The notes under the pieces are model-generated. The model saw only the letters and a list, made by a program, of their open reading frames with translations, ran no database searches and was not told the DNA's origin. From Ichthyophthirius multifiliis (lineage: Eukaryota; Ciliophora; Oligohymenophorea; Hymenostomatida): a stretch of 64,000 bases of DNA. Positions 25,468-38,045 of the stretch are shown here, piece by piece (position 1 is the stretch's first letter; every line of letters starts with the position of its first letter). The position numbers and the translations under genes are program-made. The stretch spans positions 1-64,000 of the forward strand of contig NW_004086774.1 of assembly GCF_000220395.1 (NCBI RefSeq), in the 5' to 3' direction.

Positions 25468-26112
25468 ATGAAAATAATAAAACTTTAGAAAATTAATTTT
25501 TTGAAATAAAACATTTCTTTTTGGCAAAAGCCATTAAAATTAATATAATTCAAATAGGATTAATTAATTCCTTAACTTTAAAGCTTAATTCATAGTAAAT
25601 TAATTATATTAAATTTATCATTTAATAATTTAAATAATATTAAATGACTTATTTATTTAAAATAATTATAGTTTCTAAATATTAAATACAATCAAATTAA
25701 TTCATTGGAAGGAATAAATAATATAAATTAATTAAAAATTTTGTATGCATATAATATTGAATCAAAGTAAATTAATTTAAATATCTTTTAGAATTTAAAC
25801 TAAATAGAGTAATTAGATATTGAGAAAATTTAATAAAACCTATATTAAAATTAAATTTTTAATTTAAAAGAATATTCTATTAAATCATAATTCTAAATAA
25901 ATATATTCTACCTGATTGATTTAATTATATTTTTTCAAATTTTATATATTTCAAAATACTAAAATTCATTAATTTTAATGAATTATGTGAATATTAATAA
26001 AGTTTTATTTTCTAATTAATAAAAATCAATTTATTGTATAAATTTAAATATTATTTTAGAAAATCGCATAATAATAAAATATAAACTGTTAGTTATTTTT
26101 AATTTTATTTGA
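25468..26112 (+). pseudogene. Leucine-rich-repeat gene interrupted by in-frame TGA
   Basis: An ATG at 25468 opens a 214-codon frame that is continuous except for one TGA at 25645-25647 (codon 60). On both sides of it the protein is made of SDS22-like leucine-rich repeats: SKLIILNLSFNNLNNIK before the TGA and LIYLKQLQFLNIKYNQINSL, INNINQLKILYAYNI after it. The LRR consensus expects Gly or Asn at the TGA position, and GGA to TGA is one base change. The frame closes at TGA 26110-26112; the last ~90 residues lose the repeat pattern. I read it as a recently broken LRR gene or a sequencing error. Readthrough as Sec is unlikely, as no Cys is expected there. Confidence 0.55.
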
Positions 26113-26340
26113 AAATTTAATATTATTATTGTTTTATAATATTTTTATAAAAAATATATTTAAGTTATCATATTTTTATAATTAATTTTATTAAATAAAT
26201 ATTAATAATATATTTATTTTTTGAAAAAATTGATATGTTTTTTGTTTTACTCAAATTTATATTGAAGAGAAAAAATATTTTTTTTAATATATTATTATAT
26301 TAAAAATTATATTTATTAATTTTATCTCCTTTTTTGATAA

Positions 26341-27682
26341 ATGAAAGTTTTTTAAGATTAGTTTGATTATTTAAAATGTGATTAATAATAAATTTTGTAA
26401 ATAGTTCATTAAGGTAATAATTATTAAATTGAATAATAAAATTTTAAATATTTAATAATAGATGATTATATAAAAATATATAAAAACGATTTTCGAGAAA
26501 GAAATATATTTAATAATGTATAATATGATGTATATGAATAGACACATATAAAAAAAGTTTAATAATATGCATTTTAAAAGATGAATTCTAAAAATTAATT
26601 GTAATTATAAAAATCCTTTTTTTTTAAAAAAAAATAAAAACGCTATAAAGATTCAATGATAAATGTTTTGTCTTAAAATTTTTATATGGGAACAAATTCA
26701 ATATTTAAAAAGTTTATGAAAATATTAATAATTATTTAAGCTGGATTTAAAATCCAAAAACGTTTTAACTTACTCAACAATCATAATAACATTTAGTAAA
26801 TAGAAAATCATAAAACATATTTTTTTAATATATATAAAATATAGGAATAAGGATATGTTTATTTAGGAGGAAGAGATAAATCTTTAAGACCAACAATCAT
26901 TTTTAGAGTGGATTTAATGGATTTAAAAAAAATTACTTAAGAATCAATATTATAAGCTTGTTTTAGAATATTTTAAATTGCAGAGGAAACATATTTTTAT
27001 CCTTACCATATAGAAAACTGGAATGTTTTCATTTAAACATAAAAAATGAATGTATTTAGTTTTCCTTTTAAGGTTAATATTTTTTTTAATATAAATAAAA
27101 TTTATGTACGTTTTTAAAGGTCCTTGGAGAAATAATAAAAACAATGTAAAATATATTTCCATCAAATTTAAATAAACTTTTTATATTAAATCCTTCAAAA
27201 TCTTTAAATTTTTCTTGGAATGTAATAAAATGTAAAATATAAATATTTTTTTTTAAAAAAGAATAAAATAAAACAAAAAAGCCTTAATAAATGAAAGATC
27301 TTTAAAAAAAATATAATTTTTAGATTAAGAATAATTGAAATAGTTATTACAAATTTACGATTCTGATTAATTAGAAGAAGCTTTTGGAGGGGCTCATCCA
27401 AATTTAAGCATTTTTTATCCGCCTTAGAACTTTAATAAAATCAGAAAATAAGAATAGTAGTAGTAATTTTAAAACTAAAATAATAATGATTATGTTAAAA
27501 ATTAAAATAGTAGTAACGGAATATAATATTATGACAAATCTTATTTATTTGATAAATAAAATACATAAAATTAATTTATTTTAAATAGATAAAGTTTCAG
27601 ATAATAAGAAGATAATTACGCTGAATAAATATAAAGCAAATATATAAGTTGGACTAAATAAATGAAGTAATATTAAAAATGA
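26341..27682 (+). CDS. Sec14-like CRAL-TRIO lipid-transfer protein
   Basis: Six exons, 365 aa; introns 26414-26461, 26601-26650, 26796-26844, 27073-27119 and 27232-27281, all 47-50 bp; exons total exactly 366 codons. The N-terminal CRAL-TRIO-N helices read DKCFVLKFLYGNKFNIQKV and NNYLSWIQ; the lipid-binding domain follows with GGRDKSLRPTIIFRVDL, KTMQNIFPSNLNKLFILNPS, SLKKIQFLDQEQLKQLLQ and the closing QLEEAFGG. Proteins of this fold carry phosphatidylinositol or other lipids between membranes and feed PI kinases. The C-terminal ~90 residues are Gln/Asn-rich and unstructured. The usual P.EYGG close is EAFGG here, a mild variation. Membership in the family is secure; the lipid carried is not known. 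Confidence 0.88.
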
Positions 27683-28085
27683 AAAATATTATCATTTATA
27701 AGAATAAGAATATGGAGTATGTAATCTTATATGAATATAATTTTAATCTTAATACATAATTCAATATGTATTAAAAATAAAAATATATATTAAATTATAA
27801 ATTTAATATAATATTTTAAACTTATTTTTATATTTAAAAAATTATATTTAAAGAACAAAATAAATAATAATAATTCTCTTTTTTTAATTTTAAATAAAAA
27901 TAATTAAGATCTTTATTTCTTAAGTTTTATATTTAAATTTATATTGCAAATTTTTAATTTTCTAATTTACAAGTAAAATATATCTAATTTTTTTACTTTA
28001 TAAATTTTTTTGTTTTGTTTTGTTTTTTAACTAAATATATACATATTAAAAAAATACAAAGAAACAAGACAATATAAAAAAATAA
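27683..28085. other. AT-rich spacer
   Basis: About 400 bases between two plus-strand genes, containing poly-T and TTTTG runs near 28010-28028. It holds the presumed promoter of the GPI deacylase gene; nothing specific can be named. Confidence 0.5.
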
Positions 28086-31000
28086 ATGAGGCAAAAAATA
28101 AATTTAAATAAAAAAAAAATAAGAATAGTAAACACCTAAGCCACAAATATTACTAAATCAAACATAAAATACACAAATGAATTAGTATTAGAAGAAATTC
28201 GCAAAAACAAATTAAAGTACAAATAGTAAATCGCAAAGTTACAACAACACGTAGATTCCAAAAACGACTTTGAAGATGAAGAATGCGAAGAAGACATAGA
28301 TTTATATGATATGGAAACATATGAATAAGAGCAAGAATATAATAATAAACAAAGTAAAAAAAAATATAAATAATATAAATATATATATAATATAGAAACA
28401 TAATTGTCTAATAAATAACAATAAGAAAAACCCGATTATTTAATAACATATAAAAAGACAAACTTATATTATATATTAGCCACAATAGTAATTTTTTTAA
28501 TAGGATTTATTTATTATTCCATATACATATCTCTTGAATAATACTAAGAGTCATTTTTAAAAGCTTTTCTATATCAAAACGTATAAAAATAATACAAGTA
28601 ACCTGTATTTAAAAAGACAGAGATTTTTCTCCCTAATCATAATTTACATTATCCTTTTAAACTTTATGAATACCAAGATTCTAATTTTTTATCTTATTTA
28701 TAAAATAAAATAAATTCAGGTTAAAAGAAATACCAATAAGATATAACAAATAATATTTTTTTTAGCTCAGAATTTGTTCCTATTATATTTATTCATGGAT
28801 AAAATGGATCCCCTGAATAAATAACTCCCTTTTGTTAGCATTTACATTAATTATTAATATATGAAAATGAAAAAAACCTCCGTTAATAAAAAAATAATTT
28901 GCATTTAATCCAAAAACAATTCAGATTTTTTACTCTTGATTTTTAGAATTCTCCTTCGTTACATTCAGTTTCCTTAGTAGAAAGATAATCATAATTTTTA
29001 ATAAATGTAATCGAAAGTATATAAACTCTAACAAATTAAAAAATAATTATAATTTCGCATTCGACAGGAGGCCTAGTTTTACTAGAATGCTTAACTTCTA
29101 TATAGATTTAATATATAAATTTAATTTCTTAAGTCATTTTTTTTAATTCCCCTCTAACCTCGCATCCTTTTAACGCAAATAGTAGATGGAATAATAAATA
29201 TAAAAGAATATACCAACTAATGAACTAAAAAATAGATTTTCTTTAAAATATTACATTCTTAAGCTTTACTTCAGGCCCCTAAGATTTAATAATTCCATAG
29301 GAAATAACATATTTAAAGACTAAAGTAAAAGCCAATCTACATTTTTCAACGTAAAATATTCGAGATGTATTTATTTCTTTGAACCATACAGAAACTTTAC
29401 ATTATTAACCTTTTACGAATGTTTTATCCAAATATTTTATTATGGACGTTTATTATAATTAATTTCAAAACGGAAATAATTTTAGACTAATTGCTCGATA
29501 TTTTAATAGTTTTGATATACACTACGAAGATCAAGTAAACTTAAATTATTTGAAATTTTCGAAAAAATAATTAGAAGATTAATGCACGGATATATCTGTT
29601 GGATATCAATAAAATTTTAAATTTGATTTACAAAATGGAAATAAAATTTAATTAAATAAATAAAATGTAGAAGATTTTTCTGAAAGAAAAATTTCCTTTG
29701 ATAATTTAAGCATTTAATGTTTAAAAATAAACCGGACGTATGGACATAGTAATTATTTTTATATTAAAACTAATTTATATGCATAAAATTTCAAATTAAT
29801 AACTTTTTAAAATCGTGAAAATTACCGTTAGCACAAAAACTTTATAAAAATGGAAAAGAAATAGAAAATTTAACAATATTAATATATTAAAAATTATAGA
29901 AATTTCCAAGAAGATGATGAAATTCCGTAATAATAATAATACAAAAACGGAAATTCAATCAATTATATGTTAGAAGATTAAGAAATAATTGAAATTCCTC
30001 CAAACTTTTCTTTTTTTTTCACTACAATATACTTAAATATGTTCGAAGGATATTAAGGAAACATTTATCTCCTTTACACATTATAAACAGATTCCTATTT
30101 ATTAAAAGAATACACATAATTTTATAAACATACCCCAAATTACAAAATTTACAATGTAGAAATCGTTTAAATTGAAGTCATTTAATAAAAAGAGCAACTA
30201 ATAAGTAATATTTAAGAAAAATTATACCCCAAATAAGAACAAAAACAAGGCCAAAAAGTCATAAAAAAACCCATATAAAATCAAGAAGAAATTCTCTTAA
30301 TAAAATACACTACAAGTCCTTTAGGCATATTTAGCTATATAAACTCTTTTTAATAAACCGATATAATTAATATGTACAATTAATGGAATAAAGAAGATTT
30401 TTTCATTACAATATTGACTGATAGTGAGACTAAAAAATAAATAAAAGTCAACTTCTCGTATGCAAGTGACGATCAAAATAATATTGAAATTTATAATGTT
30501 TAAAATAAAGAAATTACATTTATTTACAATTCAAATTAGAATCGAGAAGTAGACTTTGTATCAAATTCAAATTATTTAGAGTATATATATTTACTTATGA
30601 GGACTTATAAATAAGTAATTTTGAATATGAATATTATATTATGCTGTTATTTTCTCATTCTTTAAATTAAATATTATAACCCAAGTACTGATTCACCTTC
30701 TTTTTACCATATTTTCGAATAGAGATTTTTATAGTTTATTATTGTTGAAGGAAGTTTACTATATTTATTTCTTTTTTTAAAAAAAAGCCTTTATTATGAC
30801 TCTGTTAATTAATAATAAACCAATATATACTCGAATGTGTAATCTGTTTAGTATTATTTTAGTATTACACAAACCTCCATTTTAATTTTAGTTTTAAGTA
30901 TAGCCTCTTTTGCATTTTTTAAAAGCATTTATTACGTTTTTTCTAGAGTTAGTTTTTATTTGTGTATTTGTGTTAAAAACATGATTATTTAAATAGAATT

Positions 31001-31235
31001 TTTTATTAATATTTACGAAAAAAATAAATATTTATTCTAACCTTATACATTCATTTTGCCACTTTTTTTTATGAATAATTTTTCTTTTAAATGGTTAATT
31101 TTAATTTTTGCTTTTTTAATTATTTTAGGAGTACTTTAAGTAAATAATAAGCCTTAATTAAATTAGAAAAACCTAATTTTAGGATATGGATATTTAATTT
31201 TTTTAATTTTATTATAAATATTAATAATATTATGA
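28086..31235 (+). CDS. GPI inositol-deacylase, PGAP1/Bst1 type
   Basis: Unusually for this window a 3.1 kb gene without introns: 1,049 codons plus TGA at 31233. PGAP1 removes the acyl chain from the inositol of GPI anchors in the ER, needed for export of GPI proteins, which are abundant on ciliate surfaces. An N-terminal acidic cytosolic part is followed by one membrane segment (YYILATIVIFLIGFIYYSIYI, about residue 125), then the lumenal lipase domain: VPIIFIHGQNGSPEQ (oxyanion loop), nucleophile Ser in IISHSTGGLVLLE, and a probable His in SLNHTETLHYQPF. From about residue 840 six or so hydrophobic segments form the multi-pass C-terminus. After the TGA the same frame continues for 67 codons with another membrane-like segment (ILWCVGYIIYQILILFL), so the true end may be at 31436. 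Confidence 0.88.
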
Positions 31236-31851
31236 TTAGTTATTGGTGCTTTAAGAATTAAAAAATAAAAAAGGTAATCCAATTTGATGAGTTTTAAAGA
31301 GAATATTATTCTATGGTGTGTTGGCTATATTATTTATCAAATTCTAATATTATTTCTGTAAATTAACCTCCTATTATTTAATTAATATTAATTTTACTTA
31401 CAGTAATTATTATATTCTTTTTGTATTTTAATTTGAATTCAACAAATGAAATTTTATGCAATACATCTTTCTTTATTACTTTTATAACTATTATTTGCTA
31501 AATAACAAATTATTTGTCCTAATGAGTATTTATTTTAAAATAGATAAAAGTTTTTATATTTATAATATGTTTATTTTAATAATGAAAAAAAATATATCCA
31601 TTTTTAATTATACTAAAATATATTATATATTTTTTACTTGTTAAAAAAAATAAATGGAAACAAAAAATATATGTTTAAATAAATAAATGAAAAAAAATTA
31701 ATTTTTATGAAAAAAATATTAAAAAATTTATATATTTGTAAAAATAAATAAATAATAAATTTTAAAAAAACTAAAAATTAAATAAAATCTATAAAAAAAA
31801 AATGATAATGATATTACATATATATAATTATAAAAAAAATATATAAATTGT

Positions 31852-31899
<48 letters not shown>

Positions 31900-31912
31900 T
31901 TTTTTATTTTAT
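31236..31912. other. Spacer ending in TA repeat at the gap
   Basis: To 31436 the frame of the GPI deacylase stays open and hydrophobic; beyond that no coding signal is seen. From about 31858 to 31891 there is a perfect (TA)n run just before the gap, which is probably why assembly stopped. Confidence 0.6.
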
Positions 31913-32662
31913 NNNNNNNNNNNNNNNNNNNNNNNNNNNNNNNNNNNNNNNNNNNNNNNNNNNNNNNNNNNNNNNNNNNNNNNNNNNNNNNNNNNNNNNN
32001 NNNNNNNNNNNNNNNNNNNNNNNNNNNNNNNNNNNNNNNNNNNNNNNNNNNNNNNNNNNNNNNNNNNNNNNNNNNNNNNNNNNNNNNNNNNNNNNNNNNN
32101 NNNNNNNNNNNNNNNNNNNNNNNNNNNNNNNNNNNNNNNNNNNNNNNNNNNNNNNNNNNNNNNNNNNNNNNNNNNNNNNNNNNNNNNNNNNNNNNNNNNN
32201 NNNNNNNNNNNNNNNNNNNNNNNNNNNNNNNNNNNNNNNNNNNNNNNNNNNNNNNNNNNNNNNNNNNNNNNNNNNNNNNNNNNNNNNNNNNNNNNNNNNN
32301 NNNNNNNNNNNNNNNNNNNNNNNNNNNNNNNNNNNNNNNNNNNNNNNNNNNNNNNNNNNNNNNNNNNNNNNNNNNNNNNNNNNNNNNNNNNNNNNNNNNN
32401 NNNNNNNNNNNNNNNNNNNNNNNNNNNNNNNNNNNNNNNNNNNNNNNNNNNNNNNNNNNNNNNNNNNNNNNNNNNNNNNNNNNNNNNNNNNNNNNNNNNN
32501 NNNNNNNNNNNNNNNNNNNNNNNNNNNNNNNNNNNNNNNNNNNNNNNNNNNNNNNNNNNNNNNNNNNNNNNNNNNNNNNNNNNNNNNNNNNNNNNNNNNN
32601 NNNNNNNNNNNNNNNNNNNNNNNNNNNNNNNNNNNNNNNNNNNNNNNNNNNNNNNNNNNNNN
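31913..32662. other. Assembly gap, 750 N
   Basis: Exactly 750 unknown bases. Any apparent open frame across it is meaningless. Flanks on both sides are low-complexity A/T. Confidence 0.99.
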
Positions 32663-33683
32663 TTTAATATTTTTTATATTTTTTTATAAAATTTATTTAA
32701 TTTTTTTATATAAATTTACAAAAATATTATCATTTAATTATAAATAAAATATTATATTTTTTTTTTATTATATATTTTAATAAATAAATATTTTAATTTT
32801 AACTTTTTATTATTCTTATTAAATAAAAATTAATTTTTAAAATTACATGAAATATGATTTCTTATAAATAATTGTCATTAAAAATTTTTTCTTAATTTAA
32901 CTTTTTTAATTTAAATAAATAAAATCATTAATTAAAAAAAATAAGAAATAAAATTAATATATCAAAAATTATTATATAATAAATCGACTTTATAATATTG
33001 TATTATTATTATAATTTAAGAATACATAAAAATAGATTTTTTTATTTATTTTAAAAATAGTCTATAAATTCAATTATTAAAAGAAAATAATATAGTTTAT
33101 AATAAATTAATGCATAATTAATAAAGATCCTGTTATTTTAAATATTTAAAAGGCTATTTTAAATTTGAAAAATTAATTTTATGATAAGCATATACTATCT
33201 GTTAGAATAAATTAAAAATTATTAAATGTAAAAATTAGAAGCAAAAAATTAAAAAATTATGTAAATTATATGATATAAAACAAATATGCATTTAGTATAA
33301 AAATGATAGTCAGATAAAATTTTTATAAAAATATTAAAATTAATTTATATCTATTTATATATATTTATATGTATTAATAAATAATTATATATAAATATAA
33401 TAATATATATATTTAATAATGTTAAAATTTATTAATAAATATATTATAAATAAAAATTTTAATATTTATAAAATAATTTATTAAAAATGAATAAAATATA
33501 TATTTTAAATATTTCAAAAACTTATATTTTTATATATTCCATAAAATCTTAAAAAAAATAATAATATATATTTTATTATATGGCAAAAAATATATATATT
33601 TTTTTTTTATTTAAAATCAATTATAATTTATATTTTTTAATTCTACTATTTAAAATAATAATAAAAATATATATATTTGATGC
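32663..33683. other. Gene-free AT-rich spacer
   Basis: One kilobase of A/T-rich DNA between the gap and the U2AF stop codon. I found no domain, repeat unit or RNA gene. Confidence 0.5.
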
Positions 33684-35231
33684 TCATGTTAGATTCACTA
33701 AAAATTCTTTACAATCAAATTTTTCTTCGGGATAAAATGAAGCAACAACAGTTCTTTTATTATAAGTTCTTCCATTTAAAACATGTCTAGCTCTTTTAGC
33801 CTTTAACAAATATCTAATAAAAATAAAAAACAAATAATAATACAAACAAAATTACTTAAATTTAACAAAAATCTTTCCAACAGAAGGAGGGCAAATTCCT
33901 GTCATTTTACAAGGTCTTACTATTTCTACTTTTTCTATAGGTCCTATTTTTTCGCATTCACTTTAAACATCTTAATATATTTCATTATAAATATCATCTT
34001 CAAAAAGATCTTCAGGTGAACACATATTCAAAAGCTAAATAACTCTACTTGGCTAATAAGTATATTCAGGTATACTAAGCATTTTTCTAACAAATTCATT
34101 TTTAATAAGATGGCAATCACCTAAATAACTACCACTCTATATACATTTTATAAATAAATAATATTTTTATTTATAATTTTTACAAGTTAATTAGAAGGTA
34201 CAGCTCTTGACCTATCATTTTGGATTTATTAAGTTTTCGCTAATTTATTTTAATCTCTTGTAACTTTCGATACCTTCAGTTTCCTATCACCACAAGGTAA
34301 TCCATTTAATGCTTTTATGGCTCTATCTGTCACTTCTTTATCTTCATATTCAAAAAAGCAATAACCTTTGGAAACCCATTCTTTATTTTCGTTTTATTAT
34401 TTCGCTAAATTAAAATATTTTAGTTTCCCAAATGTTTCACATAATTTTTTTATTTCAGGGTCTTTTAAATATGTAGGAAGTCCTCCCATATAAATTTTAT
34501 TTTCTTAAATTCCTTCTTCTGAGTCTAAAATCGCATCTTCCACTTAAATTTTGTCCATAAAAATTCTATTAAAATATTAAGAAGATTTCTCTATATATAA
34601 TTTCTTATATTTTTTTAAAAATAAAAATAACATATAATATTGATAAATGTATAAAAAAAAAATACATATTTATGAAATTCTAATCCTTTTAAATTTTTAA
34701 CAAAATTTTTTGCTTATTTTGTTGAAAATTCCACTGCTGCGAATTATTTACTTGAGGAAATCTCGACGTTTCTAATTGGTGGAGGTTCAGCGAATTCAGG
34801 CCTTAAATTTTGCACTAAAGCCGTAAAGTAATCCCTTATTTCATATGTACTAATAGTCGGAGGAATATTAGATATAATTAACATAAATGGATTTGATTCT
34901 AAAAGAGCGTATTTTATTCTTAAATGCTCCTATATTGTATCACACATCAATAATTGAGAAGTTAAAGCTTTTTTTTAACATCTACTTCATAATCAGTATC
35001 ATCATCTTATTTTTGAACTTTTTTTTTATTTTTCTTTTTATTTTTCTTCTTGTTTTATGCTTTTGGTTAAAGCTTTATTTTCTGAGAATCTTCTTCTTCA
35101 TCTTCACTTGAATTGATTTCTGGATCTTTTACATTTTTTTCGATTTCTAATTTTGAATTGTCCTCTTGTACCTTTAGATCTTGTATATCGTTTTGCAAGT
35201 TTTCTGGCTTTTATGTCACTATTTCTGTCAT
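33684..35231 (-). CDS. U2AF2: U2AF large subunit (splicing factor)
   Basis: Four exons, 460 aa, ATG at 35229-35231, TGA at 33684-33686. Introns 34589-34665, 34137-34183 and 33814-33855. U2AF65 binds the polypyrimidine tract and helps recruit U2 snRNP. Three RRM folds are present: RRM1 from NPFMLIISNIPPTIS, RRM2 from KIYMGGLPTYLKDPEIKKL with KGYCFFEYED, and a C-terminal UHM (RVIQLLNMCSPEDLFEDD ... KIFVKFK ... VLNGRTYNKRTVVASFYPEEKFDCKEF). The UHM loop has R-T-Y where animals have R-K-F. The N-terminus has a Lys/Glu-rich stretch instead of the animal RS domain. One T must be added in the T8 run 34969-34976; then exons total 461 codons. Its job is interesting here because introns in this genome are tiny. 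Confidence 0.92.
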
Positions 35232-36316
35232 TATAGCTTTATTTAAAAAAAAATAAGAGTTTAATAAAAAACAAAATATAATTAATTTAATAAAAATAAA
35301 AATCGTAGATCAAAGAATCTAAAAAATAATTATATATAATAATTAAGTGTATTTTTTATTTATGTTTTGTTTTAGATTATACAATAATTATTTTATTAAA
35401 TACTTTTTTTTTAAATTATAAATTTAAGTAAAAAATAAAAATACATATTTATAAAATTATATACGAAACTAATCTTTATTAATTTATAGTATATAATCAA
35501 AATTATTATAATGATATTTAAAACTAAACGAACTCTAAATATAATTAATTTCAAAAGAAATTCAGGAAAATAAATAAAAATTAAAACTAAATTTCAATGA
35601 TATAATTATAATACTGCAACCTTATTCTTAAATAGAAGGCAAAATTTAAAATTATATAGAAGCTTAATTATTAAATAATTGCAACATGAATATATTAATA
35701 ATATTTAAAGAAAATAATCAAGCTTCTATAATAAATTAAAATCTCATTGTTAAATAACGCATTATTTGATATATAAGATATTAATAATAATTTTTTCAAA
35801 ATTTTTATAATACTTTAATATAATAAAGGAAGGTTTTTCTCATTTCAATAGAGATTAATTTTTATTAAAAACTTAAAATTAAATAAATAAAGATGTTAAT
35901 ATAAAAATAAAGATATATATTTCAATCTATTTTTATAAATATCAAAATTTTGTTTCTTGGCGTATATTAAATTCTAAAAGATATTTTAATAGTAAAATTT
36001 CAGATTAATGAGTTGTGTTTAAGAAAGAAAAAAAAAAATATTAAAAAATTAATTATTATTTTTTAAATTTATGTTAAGTCACATACTTAAAATTAACTAA
36101 CTTACGCATTTTTTATAAATGCATCATTTATTTACAAAATATTTTTTTTTTATAGTATGTAGAATTTTCTTTATAAAAGTATTTTTTTACAACAAAACTT
36201 TTATTTACTTTTTCTATATAACTTTATAAAAGAAATAATTGTAATAATAAATATTCATTTTTAATACAAATATAAATATATATTTATAAATATATATATA
36301 TTTAATAAAAAAAAAA
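35232..36316. other. Divergent spacer with inverted repeat
   Basis: AT-rich DNA between U2AF (minus) and the Cys-rich gene (plus). It contains one notable structure, the inverted repeat at 35656-35729 listed separately. No gene is seen. Confidence 0.5.
35656..35729. repeat. Imperfect inverted repeat
   Basis: The 17-base arms ATAGAAGCTTAATTATT (35656-35672) and AATAATCAAGCTTCTAT (35713-35729) are complementary with a single mismatch, separated by 40 bases. Outside the arms similarity continues weakly. It could be a hairpin, a MITE-like remnant, or a leftover of excised germline DNA; sequence alone does not decide. Confidence 0.6.
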
Positions 36317-36707
36317 ATGATTTAACTTATTTTATTATTTATCATTATAATTAAAACTTTTCAATTAAACCCAAAAAAATGCAATTTTTAAAAATCTCTG
36401 ACATGTGCTTCTAGTTTATCCTCTATTATATTAGAATGCAAAAGTAAATAAGATGTTTAAAATTGCTATAATTTAATGAACTAAAATTCCGAATGTTTAG
36501 ATTGTACATGCTTAATTTTCAGTTAACACTGCTCTGAAAAATCTGGAACAATAGATTAAACTAAACCTTAAAATCCTTTTTCATCTATCAAAACAAATTA
36601 GGAAGATACTCATTACATAAACATAAAAAAGCTTTTAATTACAGCATCTTAGTGTGATTTAGAACTTTTAGGCGAATGTAAATCCTAGGTTAAATAATAC
36701 TCAAGTT

Positions 36708-36792
<85 letters not shown>

Positions 36793-37457
36793 TATAAAAA
36801 TAAATTAAATAAAAAGTTTAATGTATTAAAGAAATCGAAGATACTACTGAATGTATAAAAAAATAATTAAACTAAACACAATGTAAGCCATGTTTTTGCT
36901 AATTATTTCCATCTTTATGTAAGTTTGAAGATTTTTAACAAATAGAAAAATAAGTTAATAAGGCATAACATTTCAGCATAAGTGATTTAATTATAGGGGG
37001 TATTTTAAACTCAGGGATAAAATCTTAATAGTTATAGAATTTTTTAACTAATCCTTAATAATCAACAAATCTCTTAAAAAATAAAGAAATTATTAATAAA
37101 ATTTAAAATTTAATGCATGTATAAGAATTTAGGGACTAATTAAAGAACATAATTAAAACAGATGTCTAAAACGTTTCCGAAATTGCCTAGAAAGTTGTCG
37201 AAAATTAAAATGCATTATAATTAGTATAAAAAGCTTATTAAGAATACTAAATAAATAACAATGCTAAATAATAAAAGAGTAACTAATAAAAATTAGAGTG
37301 TTCAAATAAAACAAATAGAAAATGTCAAATTATCTTTTTAAAAATAAGGAGTGTTTGCGATTAAAATAGAAATGATTATAAAGTTTGTGTTTATAAACAG
37401 TTAGGGGAGAGTGAATGTCATGAATGTATTTGCAGTTATTTTTAAAAATTATGTTGA
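36317..37457 (+). CDS. Secreted Cys-rich protein, unrecognised
   Basis: Two exons, 337 aa; intron 36705-36831 (127 bp) whose core is a (TA)n run of about 70 bp. A clear signal peptide (MIQLILLFIIIIKTFQ) starts it and there is no other membrane segment, so it is secreted or stored. Two Cys-rich patches, residues about 20-75 (CNF..CASS..ECKS..CYN..ECLDCTC) and about 130-160 (ECIKK..CKPCFC..LC), are followed by a Gln/Asn-rich helical middle and a third patch at the C-terminus (ECSNK..CQI..CDQ..CVY..ECHECICSYF..LC). The three patches look like copies of one disulfide module. I cannot assign a family; a surface or mucocyst protein is an inference. TGA lies at 37455-37457. Confidence 0.72.
36717..36787. 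repeat. TA dinucleotide repeat inside an intron
   Basis: About 70 bases of (TA)n within the intron of the Cys-rich gene. Length is likely polymorphic. Confidence 0.9.
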
Positions 37458-38045
37458 TTAGTTAATTTAGAAAAAGAATTTATTTAAAAAAAAAAAAATT
37501 AAGTTAGTAAAAAATCCTTTTTTGAACATTAAATATTTTATTTTTTATTTCTAATTTTTAATATTTAAAAATCTTTTGATTATCTAATTTTATAAAAAAA
37601 TAATTTCAAAAATTAATTATAAATATATACACTTATAATTTTAAAATTAGTATATTTAAAAAAATATATTAATAAATAATATATATTAATAAGATAAAAT
37701 TTTTAAAATAAATATATTATGTTTTTGGTTAATAAAAATAATTAAAATCTGTAAAAAAATAATTTATAATATAAAAAAGTTTATTTATTTAAATAATGCA
37801 TATTTTAAAATAATAAAATTTAACAAAACTTATTTTTATTTTTTTCTTAGCTAAATAACTTAAAATTAATTAAAAAATTAAATAAAAACTAAAATGAGAA
37901 ACTAAATTATAAAAAAAAAAGCCGAAATTTTACTTATCTAAAAATATCTCCTAATTACCAATAAAATATATTTACATTAATTATATATTAAAACCATATT
38001 TTTGTTAATTATTTTTTATCAATAAATTGTAAAAATGAAAAGAAT
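37458..38045. other. Convergent spacer
   Basis: AT-rich DNA between two genes that end towards each other; only 3' UTRs are expected. No feature seen. Confidence 0.5.

Noticed and set aside
31848-32747. Apparent 299-codon open frame
   Set aside because: It spans the 750-N gap and is otherwise TA-repeat translation.
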